From NCBI GenBank assembly GCA_023412995.1, contig JAEZQS010000201.1, positions 1 to 6,183 of the forward strand: DNA of 6,183 nucleotides, written 5' to 3'. The DNA comes from Pseudomonadota bacterium (lineage in GTDB: Bacteria; Pseudomonadota; Gammaproteobacteria; Xanthomonadales; Rhodanobacteraceae). The notes under the pieces were generated by a model, which saw only the letters and a list, made by a program, of their open reading frames with translations, had not been told where the DNA came from and did no database searches. The translations under genes were made by a program, and so were the position numbers. Of this stretch, positions 1 through 5,050 are shown one piece after another; position 1 is the stretch's first letter; every line of letters begins with the position of its first letter.

Positions 1-1
1 C

Positions 2-1282
2 GGCAGCGAGGCGCGCGACCGCGGCCTGTCCGAGATCGTGGTCGGGCGCGACGGACGGCTGTCGGGCCCGGACCTCGTCGCCGCGCTGGTGGAAGGCCTG
101 CGCGCCAGCGGCATGGACGTGATCGACATCGGGGCGGCTGCGACGCCGGTCACCTATTTCGCCGCGTACCACCTGCGCACCGGCTCGGCCATCTCCGTGA
201 CCGGCAGCCACAACCCGCCCGACTACAACGGCTTCAAGATCGTGCTGGGCGGCGAAACCCTGGCCGAAGACGCCATCCAGGACCTGCTGCGGCGCATCCA
301 GATCGAGCGCTTCACCGACGGCGCCGGTGGCCTGCAGGCGATCGACGTCAGCCGCGACTACATCCGCCGAATCACCGACGACATCCAGATCGAGCGCAAG
401 CTCAAGGTGGTGGTGGACTGCGGCAACGGCATCCCGGGGGCGATCGCGCCGGCGGTGCTGGAGGGCATCGGCTGCGAGGTCGAGCCGCTTTACTGCGAGG
501 TGGACGGCACCTTCCCCAACCACCATCCCGATCCGTCCGACCCGGCCAACCTGCAGGACCTCATCCTGTCGGTGAAGCAGCTCGGCGCCGACCTCGGGCT
601 GGCCTTCGATGGCGACGGCGACCGCCTCGGCGTGGTGACCGCGGCCGGCGAGATCATTTACCCCGACCGCCTGCTGATGCTGTTCGCCACCGACATCCTG
701 ACGCGCAACCCCGGCGCGACGATCATCTACGACGTCAAGTGCACCGGCCACCTGCAGCCGCTGATCCTGCAGCACGGCGGCAGCCCGCAGATGTGGCGCA
801 CCGGCCATTCGCTGATCAAGGCGCGCATGCGCGAGACCGACGCCGCGCTGGCCGGCGAAATGAGTGGCCACTTCTTCTTCGGCGAACGCTGGTACGGCTT
901 CGACGACGGCATCTACGCCGCCGCGCGGCTGATGGAGATCCTCGCCTCCGACCTCGACGAGCGCACCCCGGTCGAGATCTTCGACACCCTGCCCAAGGGC
1001 GTGTCCACGCCCGAGCTCAAGATTCCCATGCGCGAGGGCGAGCACTACCGCTTCATGGAAGCCTTCCGCCAGGCAGCCACCTTCGACGGCGCGCGCATGA
1101 CGCTGATCGACGGCGTGCGCGCCGACTGGCCGGACGGCTGGGGCCTCGTGCGCGCCTCCAACACCACGCCGGTCCTGGTGCTGCGCTTCGACGCCGACAA
1201 CGCCGAGGCGCTGGCGCGCATCCAGGACGTGTTCCGCCGCCAGCTGCTGCGGCAGGATTCGTCGCTGCCGTTGCCGTTTTGA
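2..1282 (+). CDS. algC: Phosphomannomutase/phosphoglucomutase, AlgC type (5' end outside window)
   Basis: Cytosolic alpha-D-phosphohexomutase interconverting mannose-6-P/mannose-1-P and glucose-6-P/glucose-1-P, feeding GDP-mannose and UDP-glucose for LPS and exopolysaccharide. The reading frame is open from base 2, giving 426 residues before TGA at 1280-1282. All four signature loops are visible: the phosphoserine loop TGSHNPPDYNGFK (serine codon 206-208), metal loop DGDGDR (608-625), sugar-binding GEMSGH (854-871) and phosphate-binding RASNTTP (1151-1171). From memory of Pseudomonas AlgC (Ser108, Asp242/244/246, Glu325), the offset is about 39 residues, so only that much of the catalytic core is missing. 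Some relatives carry a long N-terminal membrane extension, which cannot be judged here. The GTG at 38 is internal, because conserved sequence continues in frame upstream. The C-terminus SSLPLPF resembles AlgC closely, and the protein is AlgC-like rather than Xanthomonas XanA-like. The gene converges on the DUF4124 gene. Confidence 0.96.
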   Translation, partial: GSEARDRGLSEIVVGRDGRLSGPDLVAALVEGLRASGMDVIDIGAAATPVTYFAAYHLRTGSAISVTGSHNPPDYNGFKIVLGGETLAEDAIQDLLRRIQIERFTDGAGGLQAIDVSRDYIRRITDDIQIERKLKVVVDCGNGIPGAIAPAVLEGIGCEVEPLYCEVDGTFPNHHPDPSDPANLQDLILSVKQLGADLGLAFDGDGDRLGVVTAAGEIIYPDRLLMLFATDILTRNPGATIIYDVKCTGHLQPLILQHGGSPQMWRTGHSLIKARMRETDAALAGEMSGHFFFGERWYGFDDGIYAAARLMEILASDLDERTPVEIFDTLPKGVSTPELKIPMREGEHYRFMEAFRQAATFDGARMTLIDGVRADWPDGWGLVRASNTTPVLVLRFDADNAEALARIQDVFRRQLLRQDSSLPLPF

Positions 1283-1286
1283 GGCA

Positions 1287-1323
1287 GGGGCTGGGGGCTG
1301 GGGGCTAGCGGCTAGCTAGGGGC
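1287..1323 (+). repeat. G-rich heptad array in the algC/DUF4124 convergent junction
   Basis: The + strand reads as 7-nt units: GGGGCTG (1287-1293), GGGGCTG (1294-1300), GGGGCTA (1301-1307), a degenerate GCGGCTA (1308-1314), then GCTAGGGGC. It starts 4 nt after the algC stop and runs through the DUF4124 stop (CTA on +, 1316-1318), so the repeat supplies that gene's TAG. Four runs of at least four G (1287-1290, 1293-1297, 1300-1304, 1319-1322) could form a G-quadruplex in DNA or at the 3' end of algC mRNA; the last loop would be long (14 nt). No hairpin followed by a T-run was found, so I do not call a classical terminator. Confidence 0.75.
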
Positions 1324-1954
1324 TCTTGTTGGCCTTGAGCGCGCGGTAGTGATCGATTTCGCCGGCGAAGCGCTGTTCGGCGAGGTCGCGCTCGTGCTGG
1401 CGCCGCTCGACCGCGAGGCGTTGCTGGTCGACCTGGTGGCGCATGCGGGCGAGTTCGGCTGCCTGCTCGGCGGGCAGCGGCTTGCCGGTGCGTTCGCTGT
1501 CGGCGGCGCGGCCCAGCAGTTCGGCGAGTGATTGCTCCTGGTTGCGCAGGCTCACCTGGGCGGCGGTGATCTGCTGTTCCAGTACCTCGATCTTCTGCTG
1601 CTGCGCGCGGCGCAGGTCCGATTCTTCCGGATAGCCGCCCAGCAGCTGCGCATCGGCGCGCGCGAGGGCGGCGTCGGCGTCGCGCTGGTCCTGCGCGGCG
1701 GCGGCGGCACGCTTGGCGGCGGCGAGTTCCGCCGGCGTCTTCGCGCGCTCGACCCGGCGCACCACGATGCCCTGCGGATTGACCACTTCGTAGCCCAGGC
1801 GCGCGGCGTCGCCGGGCAGGGTGTCGCTGTAGTGCAGGTTCCCCTGCGCATCGCGCCACTTGAAGCGGTTGTGGTCCAGCTTTTGCTCTGCCATGGCCTG
1901 CCCCGCAAGGGCGGTGGCGAGCACGACGAGCAGCCAGGTCGACAGCATGCGCAT
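1316..1954 (-). CDS. DUF4124 domain protein with signal peptide and coiled coil
   Basis: Predicted 212-residue exported protein of unknown function. Residues 1-22 form a signal peptide (two basic-end methionines, hydrophobic core LLVVLATALAG, AMA cleavage-type ending before EQK). Residues 30-45 (FKWRDAQGNLHYSDTL) are the typical DUF4124 motif, a short N-terminal domain of gammaproteobacterial envelope proteins. Residues 73-210 are rich in Ala, Glu, Gln and Arg with heptad-like spacing and are probably a long coiled coil; a short Pro-containing break lies near 155-162 (TGKPLPAE). Start chosen at ATG 1954: a GGAGGA Shine-Dalgarno lies 8 nt upstream, and the second ATG at codon 3 is too close to it. 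It lies 92 nt downstream of pyrE on the same strand and seems to have its own promoter. The function is not known to me; a role in the periplasm or envelope is inference. The stop codon falls inside a repeat. Confidence 0.88.
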   Translation of the reverse strand: MRMLSTWLLVVLATALAGQAMAEQKLDHNRFKWRDAQGNLHYSDTLPGDAARLGYEVVNPQGIVVRRVERAKTPAELAAAKRAAAAAQDQRDADAALARADAQLLGGYPEESDLRRAQQQKIEVLEQQITAAQVSLRNQEQSLAELLGRAADSERTGKPLPAEQAAELARMRHQVDQQRLAVERRQHERDLAEQRFAGEIDHYRALKANKSP

Positions 1955-1962
1955 GGGCGGAT

Positions 1963-1968
1963 TCCTCC
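1963..1968 (-). promoter_or_regulatory. Shine-Dalgarno of the DUF4124 gene
   Basis: On the minus strand GGAGGA ends 8 nt before ATG 1954-1952. It is a near-consensus anti-16S match and fixes the start codon. It contrasts with pyrE and xth, which have no such site. Confidence 0.8.
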
Positions 1969-1976
1969 GGGGCCGG

Positions 1977-2003
1977 AGTATAGGCGAGGCGCGCCGGATG
2001 CAA
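1977..2003 (-). promoter_or_regulatory. Candidate sigma-70 promoter for the DUF4124 gene
   Basis: On the minus strand, TATACT (1982-1977) is a 5/6 match to the -10 consensus. TTGCAT (2003-1998) is a partial -35 with a short 15-nt spacer. The predicted transcription start is near 1970, leaving a leader of about 16 nt with the Shine-Dalgarno at its front. This would let the gene be expressed independently of pyrE. The -10 is good, the -35 and spacing are weak. Confidence 0.5.
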
Positions 2004-2046
2004 TGCGCGCTGGTTCATGCCTTTCGGGCGGGGGATTGCGGCCTGC

Positions 2047-2688
2047 TCAGGTGCCGTAGCGGGCGCGGTATTCCGCCAGCCGTGGCTGCCATTCGGCCAG
2101 CCGGGCGCATTCGCCGACGTAGGCCAGGAGATCGGACAGGCGCGCGATCGCGATCACCGGGATGCCGGCTTCCTCGGCCAGTTCCTGCGTCGCCGAACGG
2201 CCGCCCTGGCCGCGTTCCTCGCGGTCGAGGGCAATCAGCACGCCGGCCGGCGTCGCGCCCGCGGCGCGGATCAGCGCCAGCGATTCGCGGATCGCGGTGC
2301 CGGCCGTGATGACGTCGTCCACCACCAGCACGCGCCCGGCCAGCGGTGCGCCGACCAGCACGCCGCCTTCGCCATGGTCCTTGGCTTCCTTGCGGTTGTA
2401 GGCGAAGCCGACGTCGCGGCCATGCTCCGTCGCCAGCGCCGCCGCCGTGACGGCGGCCAGCGCGATGCCCTTGTACGCCGGCCCGAACAGCAGGTCGAAC
2501 CCGATCCCGGCCCGCGTGGCCGCCTCCGCATAGGCGCGGCCGAGGGTCGCCAGCGCGACCCCGGAATCGAATCGCCCCGCATTGAAGAAATACGGACTCA
2601 CCCGCCCGGACTTCAGCGTGAACTCGCCGAAGCGCAGGGCATCGCGGGCAACCGCCAGGTCGAGGAAGGCGCGCTGGGAGTCGAGCAC
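2047..2688 (-). CDS. pyrE: Orotate phosphoribosyltransferase
   Basis: Cytosolic enzyme of de novo pyrimidine synthesis: orotate + PRPP gives orotidine 5'-phosphate + PPi; normally a homodimer needing Mg2+. With GTG at 2688 the protein has 213 residues, the length of E. coli PyrE, and key residues fall at the same numbers: Lys26 in FTLKSGR, FFNAG at 34-38, Lys73 in PAYKG, the catalytic loop NRKEAKDHGEGG (98-109, with Arg99, Lys100, Lys103, His105), and the PRPP motif VLVVDDVITAGTA (120-132). The frame stays open to an ATG at 2799 (250 residues), but the extra 37 residues are translated repeat and non-conserved sequence, so GTG is preferred. The 11 nt before GTG have no Shine-Dalgarno and are preceded directly by a heptad repeat. 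Divergent from xth; followed by the DUF4124 gene. Confidence 0.96.
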   Translation of the reverse strand: MLDSQRAFLDLAVARDALRFGEFTLKSGRVSPYFFNAGRFDSGVALATLGRAYAEAATRAGIGFDLLFGPAYKGIALAAVTAAALATEHGRDVGFAYNRKEAKDHGEGGVLVGAPLAGRVLVVDDVITAGTAIRESLALIRAAGATPAGVLIALDREERGQGGRSATQELAEEAGIPVIAIARLSDLLAYVGECARLAEWQPRLAEYRARYGT

Positions 2689-2699
2689 GTGGTAAGGCC

Positions 2700-2729
2700 G
2701 GGATTGGGGATTGGGGAATCGGGAATGGA
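2700..2729 (+). repeat. Heptad repeat, left arm of inverted pair (pyrE side)
   Basis: Four 7-nt units on the + strand: GGGATTG, GGGATTG, GGGAATC, GGGAATG, then GA. It matches the reverse complement of 2819-2848 at 26 of 30 positions. The G-rich strand is the template strand for pyrE, so the pyrE leader RNA would be C-rich. Four G-tracts of 3-4 separated by 3-4 nt meet the usual G-quadruplex pattern. The arm ends 11 nt before the pyrE GTG and sits where a Shine-Dalgarno would be expected. Confidence 0.85.
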
Positions 2730-2818
2730 TTGTGCAGCACGCGCACCGGCTGCGGAAGGCAGCCTGCTCGGGGAGGCCTTGGCGCGCAGGGAGCGACATG
2801 GGCTAGGCTTGCCGCGTT
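2730..2818. promoter_or_regulatory. Spacer between the inverted repeat arms; probable pyrE/xth promoter region
   Basis: This 89-bp core of the divergent intergenic region must hold at least part of the promoters for pyrE and xth unless transcription starts inside the repeat arms. Only weak matches are visible: for xth, TTGGCG (2779-2784) and TAGGCT (2804-2809) with a 19-nt spacer; for pyrE, CACAAT on the minus strand (2734-2729) without a convincing -35. A possible two-codon ORF (ATG at 2798, TAG at 2804) follows a purine-rich stretch on +, probably by chance. No attenuator-like hairpin plus T-run is seen on the pyrE side. Confidence 0.35.
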
Positions 2819-2848
2819 TCCATTCCCCATTCCCTATTCCCCAGTCCC
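2819..2848 (-). repeat. Heptad repeat, right arm of inverted pair (xth side)
   Basis: On the minus strand four 7-nt units: GGGACTG, GGGAATA, GGGAATG, GGGAATG, then GA; 26 of 30 positions match the left arm. Relative to its gene it sits as the left arm does: G-rich on the template strand, C-rich in the mRNA leader, ending 10 nt before the xth ATG. It also fits a four-tract G-quadruplex pattern with 3-4 nt loops. Confidence 0.85.
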
Positions 2849-2858
2849 TGCTCCTCGC

Positions 2859-3641
2859 ATGCGCATCGTCACCTTCAACGCCAACGGCATCCGCTCCGCT
2901 GCCACCAAGGGTTTTTTCGACTGGCTGCGCGCGCAGCAGGCGGACGTGGTGTGCGTGCAGGAGACCAAGGCGCAGGAAGGGCAGCTGACGGACGGCGCGT
3001 TCCGCCCCGATGGGCACCACTGCTTCTACCGCGATGCCACCACCAAGAAGGGCTACAGCGGCGTGGCGATCTATTCGCGTCGCGAGCCCGACGAGGTGCG
3101 CACGGCGCTCGGCTGGGCGCCGTTCGATGACGAGGGACGCTACCTCGAGGCGCGCTACGGCAACCTCAGCGTGGTGTCGCTGTACGTGCCGTCGGGCTCG
3201 TCCGGCGAAGAGCGCCAGGCGTTCAAGTTCAAGGTCATGGACTGGTTCCGGCCGGTACTCGACGGCTGGCTGGCGAGCGGGCGCGATTACGTCCTGTGCG
3301 GCGACTGGAACATCGTGCGCAGCCGGCTCGACATCCGCAACTGGAGCTCCAACCAGAAGAACTCCGGCTGCCTGCCGTCCGAACGCGCGTGGCTGAACGC
3401 GTTCTGCAGCGACGAGCCGGAAGGCCGTGGCTGGGTGGACAGCTACCGCGCGCTGCATCCGGAGGGCCAGGACTACACGTGGTGGAGCAACCGCGGCGCG
3501 GCGCGCGCGAACAATGTCGGCTGGCGCATCGACTACCAGCTGGTGACGCCGGGACTGCGCCCGCGCCTTGCCAGCTGCGCGATCGCGCGTGAGCCGCGGT
3601 TCTCCGACCACGCTCCGTATGTCGTCGACTACGCCGGCTGA
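2859..3641 (+). CDS. xth: Exonuclease III-family AP endonuclease, Crc-related but catalytically intact
   Basis: A 260-residue enzyme of the EEP fold, predicted to cleave 5' of abasic sites and to have 3'-5' exonuclease and 3'-phosphatase activity in base-excision repair. Catalytic landmarks are present: NANGIR (7-12), Glu35 in QETK, GYSGVA (65-70), Tyr109 in SLYVPSG, Asp149 and Asn151 in CGDWNI, Asp225 in GWRIDY, and Asp250-His251 in SDHAPY. The start at ATG 2859 is chosen because conserved MRIVTFNANGIR begins there, though no Shine-Dalgarno precedes it. Divergent pyrE matches the neighbourhood of Pseudomonas crc, whose product has the same fold and a similar C-terminal part but, from memory, lost several catalytic residues (QDT, CGSLY, SQH). 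Here all are kept, so a nuclease is the better call; a regulatory role is possible but unproven. The 3' end overlaps ampG. Confidence 0.94.
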   Translation: MRIVTFNANGIRSAATKGFFDWLRAQQADVVCVQETKAQEGQLTDGAFRPDGHHCFYRDATTKKGYSGVAIYSRREPDEVRTALGWAPFDDEGRYLEARYGNLSVVSLYVPSGSSGEERQAFKFKVMDWFRPVLDGWLASGRDYVLCGDWNIVRSRLDIRNWSSNQKNSGCLPSERAWLNAFCSDEPEGRGWVDSYRALHPEGQDYTWWSNRGAARANNVGWRIDYQLVTPGLRPRLASCAIAREPRFSDHAPYVVDYAG

Positions 3642-4941
3642 CGGCGGCGCCACGCCGGCGACGGCGAAGGCGCGCAAGCCGTCGGTCTGGAAGGCGTTTG
3701 CGCAACCGGCGGCGTGGACGATGTTCCTGTTCGGCTTTTCCTCCGGGCTGCCGTTCCTGCTCGTTGCCGGCACGCTGGCGTACTGGCTGAAGGATTTCGG
3801 CATCGAACTGCGCGAGATCACCGTCATCGCCAGCGCCGGCATGGCGTACGCGTTCAAGTTCGTGTGGGCGCCGCTGCTGGACCACGCGCGCCTGCCCCTG
3901 TTCGGCCGCCTCGGCCGCCGCCGTGGCTGGCTGCTGGCGGCGCAGGGCGCCGTCGTCGTTGGCCTCGTCGTGATGGCGCTGGCGACACCGGCACAGCTCG
4001 GCGTGTTCGTCGCCGCGACGCTGGTGGTCGCGTTTGCCGGCGCCACCCAGGACATCGCGGTGGATGCCTATCGCATCGAGATCGCCCCGCCCGCGGCCCA
4101 GGGCGCGCTGGTGGCGACCTATTCGCTCGGTTACCGCATCGCGCTCATCGTCACCGGCGCCTTTGCCCTGATCATGGCCGACCACGCGCCATGGCCGCGC
4201 GTGTACCAGCTGATGGCGCTGGCGATGCTGCTGCCGATCGCGGCGACGCTCGCTTCGCGCGAGCCGGCATCGATCCGCGTCGCGGCAGCGAGCTGGGGCG
4301 AGGCGATGCGCGAAGGCGTGGTGGAGCCCTTCGCCGATTTCTTCCGCCGCTACGGCTGGCGCCTCGCGCTGCTGCTGCTGCTTTTCATCCTGCTGTTCAA
4401 GGTGCCCGAGCAGGCGCTGGTCGGCGGGATCATGGGGCCCTTCTACCGCGACATGGGCTTCAGCAAGACCGAGGTCGGCGCGATCACCAAGATCTATGGC
4501 GTCTGGATCGGCATCGTCGGCGTGTTCCTCGGCGGCATCGCGGTGGCACGCTGGGACGTGCGCAAGCCGCTGCTGGCGGCCATCGTGGTGTGTGGCGCCT
4601 GCAACCTCCTCTATCTCTGGCAGATCGCCCACCCGGGCAACCTGCTGGTGCTGACCCTGGTGATCTCGGCCGAGAACCTCACGCTCGGCTTCCTCGGTAC
4701 CGCCACGGTCGCGTTCCTCTCCTCGCTGGTCAGCCACCGCCACACCGCCACCCAGTACGCCCTGCTGAGCTCGATGGTGAACCTGCCCGGCAAGGTGCTC
4801 GGCATCTTCGCCGGCGGCATCGTCGAGGCGACCAGCTACGGCACCTATTTCATCATCGCCACGCTGGCGCTGGTGCCGGCGGCGCTGCTCTTCCTCGGCA
4901 TCTGGCGGCGCGTCGCGGCGGCCCCGCCGGCGCCCGGCTGA
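3619..4941 (+). CDS. ampG: AmpG-type muropeptide permease (MFS)
   Basis: Inner-membrane major-facilitator permease that in its family imports anhydro-muropeptides (GlcNAc-anhydroMurNAc peptides) for cell-wall recycling and, where present, AmpR/AmpC beta-lactamase induction. With ATG 3619 it has 440 residues and about 12 hydrophobic segments: roughly 33-57, 66-88, 103-123, 125-147, 165-187, 194-213, 248-276, 286-311, 316-336, 341-370, 380-404 and 408-430. Conserved pieces include FGFSSGLPFLL (38-48), RLGRRRGW (97-104), ATQDIAVDAYR (142-152), SAENL (350-354) and TATQYALLSS (376-385), all close to E. coli AmpG, which is longer at its C-terminus. The start overlaps xth by 23 nt in another frame with no clear Shine-Dalgarno, suggesting translational coupling; an upstream in-frame ATG at 3568 would add 17 residues and is less likely. 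A related MFS permease with another substrate cannot be excluded. Confidence 0.9.
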   Translation: MSSTTPADGGATPATAKARKPSVWKAFAQPAAWTMFLFGFSSGLPFLLVAGTLAYWLKDFGIELREITVIASAGMAYAFKFVWAPLLDHARLPLFGRLGRRRGWLLAAQGAVVVGLVVMALATPAQLGVFVAATLVVAFAGATQDIAVDAYRIEIAPPAAQGALVATYSLGYRIALIVTGAFALIMADHAPWPRVYQLMALAMLLPIAATLASREPASIRVAAASWGEAMREGVVEPFADFFRRYGWRLALLLLLFILLFKVPEQALVGGIMGPFYRDMGFSKTEVGAITKIYGVWIGIVGVFLGGIAVARWDVRKPLLAAIVVCGACNLLYLWQIAHPGNLLVLTLVISAENLTLGFLGTATVAFLSSLVSHRHTATQYALLSSMVNLPGKVLGIFAGGIVEATSYGTYFIIATLALVPAALLFLGIWRRVAAAPPAPG

Positions 4942-4992
4942 GGGCGTCCGGCCCGATGCCGCATGGCGGTGCCCCGCGCGCGGGCAGCGCAG

Positions 4993-4998
4993 TACACT
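4993..4998 (+). promoter_or_regulatory. Possible -10 element upstream of the kinase-like gene
   Basis: TACACT stands out in the GC-rich 109-nt gap after ampG (4942-5050) and matches the -10 consensus at 4 of 6 positions. No good -35 is seen at 16-18 nt. If used, transcription would begin near 5005, giving a GC-rich leader of about 45 nt. The rest of the gap holds GC palindromes (for example CCCGCGCGCGGG at 4973-4984) but no T-run, so no terminator is called. Confidence 0.35.
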
Positions 4999-5036
4999 CG
5001 GCGCGCGGGCGGCTGCCCCGCCGCCGGCCGGAACGC

Positions 5037-5045
5037 GGGAGGGAA
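5037..5045 (+). promoter_or_regulatory. Shine-Dalgarno of the kinase-like gene
   Basis: GGGAGGGAA, with the GGAGG core at 5038-5042 lying 8 nt before ATG 5051. It supports this start, places the membrane segment at the very N-terminus, and marks the gene as translated independently of ampG. Confidence 0.8.
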
Positions 5046-5050
5046 GCGAC

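Noticed and set aside
2779..2809. TTGGCG/TAGGCT pair as an xth promoter
   Set aside because: The spacer is 19 nt and both hexamers are weak matches, so it is mentioned only within the spacer region entry.
2700..2848. The inverted arms as an IS element or a terminator hairpin
   Set aside because: The 89-bp core has no transposase frame and no target-site duplication was seen. The arms are too far apart, and lie at gene starts, for an intrinsic terminator.
2613..4055. A 480-codon minus-strand frame across the pyrE start, xth and ampG 5' end
   Set aside because: It overlaps three conserved genes, crosses the intergenic repeats, and shows no motif; it is a GC-driven shadow.
4973..4984. Perfect 12-nt palindrome CCCGCGCGCGGG after ampG
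   Set aside because: No T-run follows, and such GC palindromes are expected by chance here; neither a terminator nor an operator can be supported.
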